A DNA stretch of 64,000 nt from DATHWB01 sp040905965 (GTDB lineage Bacteria > Actinomycetota > Acidimicrobiia > Spongiisociales > ZC4RG35). The notes beneath the pieces were generated by a model. It was not told where the DNA came from. It ran no database searches and saw only the letters and a list, made by a program, of their open reading frames with translations. Location of the stretch: assembly GCA_040905965.1 (NCBI GenBank), contig JBBDQP010000092.1, positions 21,682-85,681 on the forward strand, read 5' to 3'. The translations under genes were made by a program, and so were the position numbers. This document shows, piece after piece, positions 33,425 to 41,081 of this stretch. Each line of letters opens with the position of its first letter. Position 1 is the stretch's first letter.

Positions 33425-35706
33425 CCGTTGATGGCCTTCCAGATCTTCGACGGCGTGAGAGGCAGGTCGATGTTGCGGACCCCGAAAGGGGAGAGCGCAT
33501 CGATGACTGCGTTGGCGACGGCGGGAGTCGACCCGATGGTCCCCGCTTCTCCGATGCCTTTGACGCCGAGCGGGTTCAGATCGGTCGTCGTGGACGTCCG
33601 ATCGATCTCGATCGACGGGAGGACAGCACCGGTCGGGATCAGATACGAGGTCAGGTTGGCGGTGAGCGGCGTGCCCGAGTCGTCGTAGAGGACCTGCTCG
33701 AAGAGTGCCTGGCCGACGCCTTGCGCCACCCCGCCGTGCACCTGACCGTCGACGATCATCCGGCTGAACACGGTCCCGGGGTCGTCACAGGCGATGTGGC
33801 GGACGAGTTTCACATCGCCGGTTTCGGTGTCGACCTCGACCACCGAGACGTGGGTGCCGAACGGAACGGTGGCGTGCTCCTGCTCCCAGGTGTCGTCGGC
33901 GTCGAGCCCAGGTTCCATGCCCTCGGGGAGGTTCTCCGGATCGGTTGCGAGTCGGGCGATCTCACCAAGGGTGCGACCGGAGTCGGGCATTCCTGTGACC
34001 CCGATGCGACCGTCGTCGAACTGGACGACGTCGTCGACGAGGGCTTCTGCGGCCAGCGCGACGATCTGCCTGGCCTTGTCGATGACCGAATCACCCGCCC
34101 GCTTGATGGCCGACCCCGCCATCTGCATCGACCGCGACCCCATCGTTCCACCGCCCCGCTTGATGCGGTCGGTGTCGGCCTGCACGAATCGGATCCGTTC
34201 CATCGGGACCTTCAGGACCTGGGACGCCAGTTGGGCGAAGGTCGTCTCATGGCCGTGTCCGTGGGAGGAGGCGCCGGAGTAGATGGTCACCGTGTCGTCG
34301 GGGTGGACCTCGACGCGGCCCCAGTCTTTGCGACCTCCGGGAGCGGTGATCTCGACGTAGCTGCCCAGTCCGATGCCGAGCTGATGACGGTCGCCTGACT
34401 CGCGCCTGCGCTGCTGTTCGGACCTCAAGTCGTCGTACCCGGCGGTCGTGAGAGCCAGTGCGAGGGCGTCGGCGTATCTGCCGCTGTCGTACCGCTCCCC
34501 CGAGGCCGTCACGTGGGGGAATGCCTCCGGCGGGATGAAGTTGCGTCGTCGGACTTCGGCGGGATCCATGTCGAGTTCTGCCGCCAGCATGTCCATCAAC
34601 CGCTCCAGGGTGAGCGTCGCCTCCGGCCGACCGGCGCCCCGGTACGCGTGGGTGGGGGTGGTGTTCGTGACCAGCGAGCGGGACGTGAACTCGAGCTCTC
34701 CGATGTCATACGGCCCGGACGTCATCCGCTTGGTGAACAGCGGAATCTCGGCCCCGAAGAGCGGATAGGCACCGACATCCTGGGTGACGACGTATTCGAC
34801 CCGCCTGACCTTCCCCTCCCGGCTGGCGTACATGGTCACATCGTGGGACTGGGCGCGGCCGTGGCTCATGACGGCGAGGTTCTCCCGGCGAGTCTCCTCC
34901 CACCGCACCGGGCGCTGCAGCTTCAGCGCGATGGCGGTCGTCAGGACCTGTTCGGGGTACGTTGCGATCTTCGCCCCGAACCCGCCGCCCATGTCGGGGA
35001 TCTTGAGGTGAATGAGGTCGCGATCGAGGCCGAGCGTGGTCGCGATCGTGTTGCGGTGCCCGTGCGCCTGCTGTGAGCCGGCCCAGACGTCGACGCCACC
35101 GTCGTCGCGGGGGACCGAGACGGCAGAGTTCGTCTCCAGCGGGATGGCGGCGAGACGCTGGTGTCGGATCGTGGCGGTGATGACGACCTCGTCCGGTCCG
35201 GCGTCGTTCGTCGCCGACTCGAGGCGGTGCTCTTTTGCGATGTTGGAGCCGTGCGAGGGGTAGAGGAGTGGGGCGTCCGCCTCGTCTGCGAGCTTCGGGT
35301 CGACCACGACGGGGAGTTCGTCGTAGTCGGGCCACACCTCGCCGGCCGCGTCGACTGCCTTGGCTGCCGACTCGGCGACGACGATGGCAACGATGTCACC
35401 GACGAAGCGCACCCGGTCTGCGGGGATGAGCGGACGCTGCATCGGTTCGGGGTGGCCGCCGAACTCGATCGGCATGATGAGACCGGCGAAGTCTTCGGCG
35501 GTGTAGACAGCCACGACTCCTGGCATGGCCTTGGCGGCATCGGTGTCGATCGAGGTGACGACCGCGTGAGGGACGGTGGAGCGGACGACGGACATCCACA
35601 CCTCGTCAGGGAAGTGGATGTCGCCCAGATACGTCCCCGTCCCGGTGACGAACCGGGGATCTTCCACGCGCTTGACCGACGCACCGAGAATCGAACCACC
35701 TGCCAT
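33421..35706 (-). CDS. Form-II CoxL-like molybdenum hydroxylase large subunit
   Basis: A 761-residue protein of the xanthine oxidase/CO dehydrogenase family. It begins GASVKRVEDPRFVTGTGTY, has GGGFGAKIATYPEQV, the form-II active-site loop AYRGAGRPE (form I CoxL has AYXCSFR) and the C-terminal GVKGIGEAGTIG with the catalytic Glu. The Mo-cytosine-dinucleotide cofactor and substrate oxidation site would be here. Medium (FAD) and small (2Fe-2S) subunits are not adjacent. Form II proteins often are not true CO dehydrogenases. ATG 35706 follows TAGCCT by 7 nt. Confidence 0.9.
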   Translation of the reverse strand: MAGGSILGASVKRVEDPRFVTGTGTYLGDIHFPDEVWMSVVRSTVPHAVVTSIDTDAAKAMPGVVAVYTAEDFAGLIMPIEFGGHPEPMQRPLIPADRVRFVGDIVAIVVAESAAKAVDAAGEVWPDYDELPVVVDPKLADEADAPLLYPSHGSNIAKEHRLESATNDAGPDEVVITATIRHQRLAAIPLETNSAVSVPRDDGGVDVWAGSQQAHGHRNTIATTLGLDRDLIHLKIPDMGGGFGAKIATYPEQVLTTAIALKLQRPVRWEETRRENLAVMSHGRAQSHDVTMYASREGKVRRVEYVVTQDVGAYPLFGAEIPLFTKRMTSGPYDIGELEFTSRSLVTNTTPTHAYRGAGRPEATLTLERLMDMLAAELDMDPAEVRRRNFIPPEAFPHVTASGERYDSGRYADALALALTTAGYDDLRSEQQRRRESGDRHQLGIGLGSYVEITAPGGRKDWGRVEVHPDDTVTIYSGASSHGHGHETTFAQLASQVLKVPMERIRFVQADTDRIKRGGGTMGSRSMQMAGSAIKRAGDSVIDKARQIVALAAEALVDDVVQFDDGRIGVTGMPDSGRTLGEIARLATDPENLPEGMEPGLDADDTWEQEHATVPFGTHVSVVEVDTETGDVKLVRHIACDDPGTVFSRMIVDGQVHGGVAQGVGQALFEQVLYDDSGTPLTANLTSYLIPTGAVLPSIEIDRTSTTTDLNPLGVKGIGEAGTIGSTPAVANAVIDALSPFGVRNIDLPLTPSKIWKAING

Positions 35707-35713
35707 GCCCCGG

Positions 35714-35719
35714 AGGCTA
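35714..35719 (-). promoter_or_regulatory. Putative -10 for the CoxL-like gene
   Basis: TAGCCT on the minus strand, 7 nt before ATG 35706. It supports this start over in-frame upstream ATGs that read through repeat A. Confidence 0.45.
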
Positions 35720-35740
35720 AACGCTCCCACCCCCACCGCG

Positions 35741-35852
35741 TTCTTAGCGAATGACCGCTTCATGAATGACGCGTTTGGAAGGGTAAAAAGTCCGCGACCC
35801 GGTTTTTGTCCCTCCCAGCGCTTCATTCTTGAAGCGCTGGTTCGCTAAGAAT
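35741..35852. repeat. Dispersed palindromic repeat A, copy 2
   Basis: Imperfect inverted arms 35741-35767 and 35825-35852 (about 21 of 27 positions pair) around a 57-nt spacer that includes a second GCGCTTC/GAAGCGC pair near the right arm. The right arm shares GAAGCGCTGGTTCGCTAA exactly with 17391-17408. As in copy 1, it ends on the stop codon of a minus-strand gene. Confidence 0.65.
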
Positions 35853-36865
35853 CAGTACGCGGCCAGGGTTTTGATGGCGTCGGCGACGGTGGCCAGCGAG
35901 GGGCGGTAGGCGTCTTCGAGTGGCGGGCTGAACGGGACCGGCGTGTCCGCTCCGCCGATGCGGATGATCGGACCGTCCAGGAACTCGAAGGCCTCCTCTG
36001 CGATCAGGGCCGCCACTTCTGCGCCAAACCCCGTGTTGCGGTTGGCAGCGTGCAGGACGATCACCTTGCCAGTCGCCTTTGCCGCCTCGAGCACCGCCTC
36101 GCTGTCGAGCGGCTTCAGTGTGCGAAGGTCGAGGATCCGGACACTCACATCGGGCACCGTGTCCGCTGCCTGCGTCGCGACATGGACCATCGACCCGTAC
36201 GTGATGATGGTGACGTCCTCGCCGTCGCGAACCGTCGCCGCCTCACCAATCGCCACGACGTGCTCGCCTTCCGGAACATGACTGCGGATCGACCGGTACA
36301 GCGGCTTGGCTTCGAAGAAGATCACCGGGTTGTCGTCGCGGATCGCTGCAGTGAGCAAGCCTTTGGCGTCTGCGGGGGTGGACGGAGCGACCACCTTGAG
36401 CCCCGGAGTGTGGACGAACCACGCCTCGGGATTCTGGGAGTGGAACGGTCCGCTTCGGATCCCGCCGTCACTCGGAGCGCGGATGACCCACGGAACCTTG
36501 CCTCCCCAGCGGTAGTGGGCGGTGGAGGCGAACTGGACGATCGAGTCGAAGGCCGTCGAGATGAAGTCGGCGAACTGCATCTCCACGATCGGCCGCAATC
36601 CCATGAGTGCCATGCCGTTCGCCATTCCTGTGAATCCGAGTTCGGCGATGGGGGTGTTGAGAACGCGATCGTCGCCGAACCGTTCGGCCAGACCCTTGGT
36701 CACTTTGAATGCGCCGCCGAAGCTGCCGCCGACGTCTTCGCCCAGGACCATCACGTCAGGGTCCCGCTCCATCTCCTGTGCGATCGCTTCGGCGATGGCT
36801 TCGAGATACGTGAGCATTCGCCCGTCGCTCTGCTCGGCGTCGCTGAATCCGAAGTTCTCGCTCAC
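35852..36865 (-). CDS. Alpha-ketoacid dehydrogenase E1 component, beta subunit
   Basis: A 337-residue transketolase-fold subunit. MTYLEAIAEAIAQEMERDPD is represented by LTYLEAIAEAIAQEMERD, followed by VMVLGEDVGGSFGGAFKVTKG, NTPIAELGFTGMANGMALMG and EMQFADFIS, typical of PdhB/BkdB-like E1 beta chains. It forms an alpha2-beta2 decarboxylase with the upstream-encoded alpha subunit; the two genes overlap by 4 nt. No E2 or E3 gene is adjacent, so the substrate (pyruvate, branched-chain ketoacid or acetoin) cannot be fixed. Confidence 0.93.
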   Translation of the reverse strand: MSENFGFSDAEQSDGRMLTYLEAIAEAIAQEMERDPDVMVLGEDVGGSFGGAFKVTKGLAERFGDDRVLNTPIAELGFTGMANGMALMGLRPIVEMQFADFISTAFDSIVQFASTAHYRWGGKVPWVIRAPSDGGIRSGPFHSQNPEAWFVHTPGLKVVAPSTPADAKGLLTAAIRDDNPVIFFEAKPLYRSIRSHVPEGEHVVAIGEAATVRDGEDVTIITYGSMVHVATQAADTVPDVSVRILDLRTLKPLDSEAVLEAAKATGKVIVLHAANRNTGFGAEVAALIAEEAFEFLDGPIIRIGGADTPVPFSPPLEDAYRPSLATVADAIKTLAAY

Positions 36866-37827
36866 GCGTACACCCCGTCGTGCAGGGTGGAGGGATCCGG
36901 CAGCGGAGCGGCCTCGGCGGTGGCGATGGCCGCTTGGATCTTGCCGTGAGCGGTCTGATCGATAACGTCGAGTTCTTCGTCGGTGATCGCTCCCTCGTCG
37001 AGCAGTCTGTTGCGCATGGCGGCGACAGGGTCGCGCCGTTTCCAGGCGGCGAGCATCTCCTCTGGCACGTACTCGGCGCCGTCATGGATGGCATGTCCGA
37101 GCATGCGCATCGTGTCCGCCTCGATGACAGTGGGACCGCCGCCTTCTCGGGCCCGGTCGACTCCGACCGAGACCGCCGCATACATGGCGTCGAAGTCGTT
37201 GCCGTCGACTTTGGCCGAGGCGATGTCGTAGGCGGCCGCCTTTTCGGCGAACCGGGCCGAGCGCATCTGCTGTTCGAGCGGAGTCGAATACGCGTACTTG
37301 TTGTCTTCGACGATGAGGACGAACGGCGCCCGATACAACGAGGCCATGTTCAGCGTTTCATGCGTCCCGCCCGACGTGAACCCGCCGTCGCCGACCGTCG
37401 TGAGTGCCACGCGGCGTTCGTGTCGCAGCTTGAACGCCATCGCCACACCGAGGGTGGTGGGCAGGGCCTGCGGGATATGACTGATGAATCCGATGATCCC
37501 GAGGTCGAGATCGCCGATGCCGTGCAGGTTGGCGTCGCGTCCCCTGGTCGGCCCGGTTGCCCGCCCCAGCAGGTTGCCGAAGATCCGTTCCGGGGTCATG
37601 CCGCGTACGAGGTAGGTGCCGAGATCCCGGTGCATCGGTGCGACCACGTCGTCTGGTCCGAGCGCCATGCCTGCGGCGACCGAGATCGCCTCGTGGCCCC
37701 GCTGGCTGAACGCTCCGCCCAGCCCGCGACCTTGTTTCCACATCGCGACCATGGCGTCGTCGAACGTGCGGGTGAGGGACATCCACGCATACGCCTCGAT
37801 CCGGCGCTCAGTAGTCAGCGGCTCCAC
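36862..37827 (-). CDS. Alpha-ketoacid dehydrogenase E1 component, alpha subunit
   Basis: A 321-residue ThDP-binding subunit. The ThDP motif runs from GDGGFTSGGTHETLNMASLY to EDNKYAYSTP. FSQRGHEAISVAAGMALGPD precedes it, and VDGNDFDAMYAAV is also characteristic. The GTG start lies 6 nt after a TACGAT hexamer. First gene of a two-gene operon with the beta subunit. Confidence 0.93.
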   Translation of the reverse strand: MEPLTTERRIEAYAWMSLTRTFDDAMVAMWKQGRGLGGAFSQRGHEAISVAAGMALGPDDVVAPMHRDLGTYLVRGMTPERIFGNLLGRATGPTRGRDANLHGIGDLDLGIIGFISHIPQALPTTLGVAMAFKLRHERRVALTTVGDGGFTSGGTHETLNMASLYRAPFVLIVEDNKYAYSTPLEQQMRSARFAEKAAAYDIASAKVDGNDFDAMYAAVSVGVDRAREGGGPTVIEADTMRMLGHAIHDGAEYVPEEMLAAWKRRDPVAAMRNRLLDEGAITDEELDVIDQTAHGKIQAAIATAEAAPLPDPSTLHDGVYA

Positions 37828-37833
37828 CCACCG

Positions 37834-37839
37834 ATCGTA
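37834..37839 (-). promoter_or_regulatory. Putative -10 for the E1 operon
   Basis: TACGAT on the minus strand, 6 nt before the GTG at 37827. The CCCAGGGTT core of repeat B lies about where its -35 would be. Confidence 0.45.
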
Positions 37840-37850
37840 TCGCGTCGGCG

Positions 37851-37895
37851 AACCCAGGGTTCAGCACCACCTCTACGGTGGTTTTCGCGCACGAG
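37851..37895. repeat. Dispersed repeat B, copy 1 (hairpin)
   Basis: A 45-nt element that matches 61601-61645 at 41 of 45 positions. It contains the near-palindrome AACCCAGGGTTC and the hairpin ACCACC-TCTAC-GGTGGT followed by TTTTC on the plus strand. It lies between the end of the ABC-2 permease gene and the start of the E1 operon. Confidence 0.75.
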
Positions 37896-37904
37896 TTCGG
37901 GTCT

Positions 37905-38717
37905 TTAGGTGAGGAGGAGGCGTTCGAGGCGACGGGAAGCGATCGTCATCCCGATGGCGGCCATCACCATCAGGAACGCGACGTGGCCGACCATCGACCA
38001 GTCGAGGGCGCCGATCGTCAGACCCCGGATCAGTTCGACTCCGTGATAGAGCGGCGAGATCCGGGTGAACTGCTGGATCACCTCGGGGTAGACCTCGAGC
38101 GGATAGAAGGTCGCCGAGAACAGGAACAGCGGCAGTGACACCAGTTGCACCATGTCGAAGTCCTGCCAGCTCCGCATGAACGAGGTGGCGGCCATCCCCA
38201 CCGACCCGAACGCCAGCCCGATGAGCAGCGCCGCCGGCACTGCCATGACCGCCCACCACGACTCGACCAGTCCAAACCCGAGCATCACGATCATGAAGCC
38301 GGTGGCGTACGCCCCGCCCCGGATGAGCGACCACGAGATCTCACCGACAGCGATGTCGACCGGTCGCAGAGGCGTGGCGAGCATCCCGTCGTAGATCTTC
38401 CCGTATTTGAGCTTGAAGAAGATGTTGAACGTGGATTCGTAGATGGCGCCGTTCATCGCCGACGCGCCGAGCAAGGCCGGGGCGACGAAGGCGGTGTATG
38501 ACACGAGCCGCCCGTCGGCCAGTTCCACCTCGCCGACCAGCGCACCGACTCCGACACCGATCGCCAGCAGATAGAACACCGGCTCGGCGAATCCGGACAC
38601 GAAGATCTTCCAGATTCGTCGATAGACCATGATGTTGCGTTCGATCACCCGGTGCGCTCGCAGGCCACCGATGACCGAGATCGGGATCGTTCGCTGGTTG
38701 AGGGTGCGCGAGGTCAC
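37905..38717 (-). CDS. ABC-2 type exporter permease (second)
   Basis: A 270-residue permease with six helices. YRRIWKIFVSGFAEPVFYLLAIGVGVGALVG, then FVAPALLGASAMNGAIYEST, the GKIYDGMLATPLRPVDIAVGE loop and SLPLFLFSATFYPLEVYPE fit the NodJ/ABC-2 family. The start is the GTG that overlaps the upstream permease stop (GTGA). It is a sibling of the preceding permease, so the exporter probably has a heterodimeric membrane part. Confidence 0.85.
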   Translation of the reverse strand: MTSRTLNQRTIPISVIGGLRAHRVIERNIMVYRRIWKIFVSGFAEPVFYLLAIGVGVGALVGEVELADGRLVSYTAFVAPALLGASAMNGAIYESTFNIFFKLKYGKIYDGMLATPLRPVDIAVGEISWSLIRGGAYATGFMIVMLGFGLVESWWAVMAVPAALLIGLAFGSVGMAATSFMRSWQDFDMVQLVSLPLFLFSATFYPLEVYPEVIQQFTRISPLYHGVELIRGLTIGALDWSMVGHVAFLMVMAAIGMTIASRRLERLLLT

Positions 38718-39484
38718 TTCACCAACCTCAGCTCGAAGTAGCGGACTGCGAGGACCATGCCGGCGAGGCCGACCACTACCAGATACCCGGCGTGAACCAG
38801 CGGCGAGAAGGTCGAGTCCATCCCGATGGACAGCCAGCGGCTCAGCTCGACGCCATGCCACAGCGGCGTCGCCCACGCCAGCGGCTGCAAGAAGCCGGGT
38901 AGCTGGTTGATCGGGAAGAACACTCCCGAAAACAGGAACAGCGGCACCACGATGTAGCGGAACAGGTTGCTGAGTGAGGTGTCACTGTTGAACTTGGCGG
39001 TGTAGGCAGTGATCAACCCGATGAACGCCATTCCGGTGAGGAGTGCCGCCCCGGTGGCGGCGAACGCTCCGAGCGGGTCGAGGTCTGCCAGCCATACGGC
39101 GACGGCGGCGAACACCAGCGTCACCTGGAGGATCCGGAACGACACCCACGTGAAGTGACCGAGGACGATGTCGATCGGGTTGAGCGGGCCGGCGAGCATG
39201 GCGTCGTAGCTCTTGATCCATTTCATCCCGGCCATCACGGGATAGGCCGACTCTCCCGCGGCGGTCTGCATGGCGATGTTGGCGAGCAGCCCGGGAGCCA
39301 GCCAGACCACGTACGGCAGCCCGCCCGGCCCGCCAGTGCGGTCAACCAGCGATCCCAGCCCGACACCCATGGCGAGCAACAACATCACCGGGTTGACGAA
39401 CGAACTGAACAGGGACGCTCGCCAGGTGTGCTTGTAGCGCCTCCATCCGGATTCGGCGACGCGGATCGCGGTCGGTGTCGCCAT
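38714..39484 (-). CDS. ABC-2 type exporter permease (first)
   Basis: A 256-residue, six-helix permease. It has FSSFVNPVMLLLAMGVGLGS, VWLAPGLLANIAMQTAAGES, KSYDAMLAGPLNPIDIVLGH and the C-terminal VVPLFLFSGVFFPINQLPG. ATG 39484 was chosen because it overlaps the ATPase stop by one base (TGATG). It works with the ATPase and the following permease. Confidence 0.87.
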   Translation of the reverse strand: MATPTAIRVAESGWRRYKHTWRASLFSSFVNPVMLLLAMGVGLGSLVDRTGGPGGLPYVVWLAPGLLANIAMQTAAGESAYPVMAGMKWIKSYDAMLAGPLNPIDIVLGHFTWVSFRILQVTLVFAAVAVWLADLDPLGAFAATGAALLTGMAFIGLITAYTAKFNSDTSLSNLFRYIVVPLFLFSGVFFPINQLPGFLQPLAWATPLWHGVELSRWLSIGMDSTFSPLVHAGYLVVVGLAGMVLAVRYFELRLVK

Positions 39485-40410
39485 CAGTCGACGAGGGTTC
39501 GTCCGGTGAGGGCGAGGAACACGTCTTCGAGTGTCGATCGCCGCACCAGGTTGGCGATCGGATGAAGGTCCCTGGCATACACCTCGGCGAGGCTCGCCTC
39601 GGCGTCGTCTGTCGACACCAACACGCGGTCGGCCAGGATCTCGAGCTTCTTGCCGATCCCGTCGAGTCGGTCGATCGATTCCTGTCGGCCTTCGGCGCGG
39701 AATCTCAGCTCGAGCACCTCTCGGGTGGCGTTGTTGGCGATGAGCTCCGCAGGGGACCCTTCGCCCACGATCTTGCCCCGGTCCATGATCACGAGGCGGT
39801 CGCACAGTTGCTCCGCCTCATCCATGTAGTGGGTGGTGATAATCAGCGTGACGCCGCGTTCTTTGAGCTGATAGAGCCGTTCCCACAACAGGTGGCGAGC
39901 CTGGGGATCGAGCCCGGTCGTTGGTTCGTCGAGGAGGACGATGTCGGGTTCCGAGATCAGGCTGCGGGCGATGGTGAGACGTCGTTTCATTCCGCCGGAG
40001 AGTGGCTCGACTTTCGACTGGCGTCGGTCTTCCAGTTGTGCGAACGCGAGCAACTCATCGATGCGGGGCCGGATCACCGAACGGGGCAGGTCGAAATACC
40101 GCCCGTAGATAATCAGGTTCTCTTCGACGGTCAGTTCCTGGTCGAGGTTGTCCTCTTGGGGCACGACGCCGAGCCGGGCGCGTATCTGCCGTCCGTCGGT
40201 GGCCGGGTCCAGTCCGAACACCCGCAGCGTCCCCGCAGTGATCGGAGAGACCGCTCCGATCATGCGCATCGTGGAGGACTTGCCTGCCCCGTTCGGGCCG
40301 AGGAATCCGAACGCCTCTCCGGGTCGGACGTCGAAGTCGATGGCGTCGACTGCGACGAAGTCGTCGAAGTGCTTTGTGAGCGCGCGAGCGCTCACGACGG
40401 GGTCTTGCAT
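39484..40410 (-). CDS. ABC exporter ATPase (NodI/DrrA-like)
   Basis: A 308-residue ATPase. It has Walker A GPNGAGKSS, PQEDNLDQELTVEENLIIYG typical of NodI, signature LSGGMKRRLTIARSL, Walker B IVLLDEPTTGLDP, then a C-terminal ~85-residue DrrA-like extension. It powers an ABC-2 exporter with the two overlapping permeases; cargo unknown (drug, polyketide or lipid-like). ATG 40410 begins the conserved domain; it is divergent from uspA. Confidence 0.9.
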   Translation of the reverse strand: MQDPVVSARALTKHFDDFVAVDAIDFDVRPGEAFGFLGPNGAGKSSTMRMIGAVSPITAGTLRVFGLDPATDGRQIRARLGVVPQEDNLDQELTVEENLIIYGRYFDLPRSVIRPRIDELLAFAQLEDRRQSKVEPLSGGMKRRLTIARSLISEPDIVLLDEPTTGLDPQARHLLWERLYQLKERGVTLIITTHYMDEAEQLCDRLVIMDRGKIVGEGSPAELIANNATREVLELRFRAEGRQESIDRLDGIGKKLEILADRVLVSTDDAEASLAEVYARDLHPIANLVRRSTLEDVFLALTGRTLVD

Positions 40411-40461
40411 GGGGATCAGAATACCGGTCGCCGAGGTTCGTCCTGCCGGGATTTGTCGTCG

Positions 40462-40467
40462 TAGCGT
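40462..40467 (+). promoter_or_regulatory. Putative -10 for UspA gene
   Basis: TAGCGT, 6 nt before ATG 40474 and only 3 nt before GTG 40471, favouring the ATG. Confidence 0.45.
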
Positions 40468-40473
40468 GGTGTG

Positions 40474-40878
40474 ATGCGCCACTTCGTCGTCCCTTTCGAT
40501 GACTCTCCGTCGACCCAGCGTGCCCTTCGCCTGGCAGTGGATCTGGCCGGCTCGGAGGGGACCGTCGTGTTGATTTGGGTTCTTCCGGGGTCGATGGTCG
40601 ACAAGGGTCTTTCCCCCGGCGAGCGAGGACGAGTGCGGCGCGACGCAGAGAACGGCGCCCGTGCACGGGCGGCTGCACGCCTTGCCGAACTGGCGCCCGG
40701 AGCCGACTGTCACGTCGTTGTGCTCTTCGGCGACGTCGTCTCGGACACGCTGCTGCTGGCCGCCAACCTCGGCGTCGATGCAATCGTCATGGCGGCGGAG
40801 GATCCGGCAGTGTCAGCGATGATCGCCGAGTCGGAGATCCCGGTCGTGGTCGCCCCTCAGGCCGAGGCCCCAGCATAG
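40474..40878 (+). CDS. Universal stress protein family (UspA)
   Basis: A 134-residue single Usp domain. MRHFVVPFDDSPSTQRALRLAVDLA opens the fold and GVDAIVMAAEDPAV with SEIPVVVAPQ closes it. The ATP-binding glycine loop (GxxG-9x-G[ST]) is not evident, so it may be a non-nucleotide-binding type. Single gene followed by a hairpin. Confidence 0.82.
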   Translation: MRHFVVPFDDSPSTQRALRLAVDLAGSEGTVVLIWVLPGSMVDKGLSPGERGRVRRDAENGARARAAARLAELAPGADCHVVVLFGDVVSDTLLLAANLGVDAIVMAAEDPAVSAMIAESEIPVVVAPQAEAPA

Positions 40879-40941
40879 TTGCGGATGATCTTGAACGCCA
40901 GGGTGCAGGGTCGTCGCGCTCTGGGCCTCTTCGCCCCTTCC

Positions 40942-40965
40942 GGCGTCGCAACCAGTTGCGACGCC
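40942..40965 (+). terminator. 11-bp perfect hairpin after UspA gene
   Basis: GGCGTCGCAAC pairs with GTTGCGACGCC across a two-base centre, 64 nt after the UspA stop, with no T-run. The rest of 40879-41081 shows nothing else but the ribosome-binding site of the next gene. Confidence 0.55.
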
Positions 40966-41081
40966 ACCTACACCCAGGGGAAGGTGATCCGGCCCGGGCC
41001 CTCATTTCTTGCGGGGTCGACGAGCCATGGGATGGGCGGGACTGGTTAGATGGCGTGGGTCCGAAGCAGGGGAGGTCTGTC

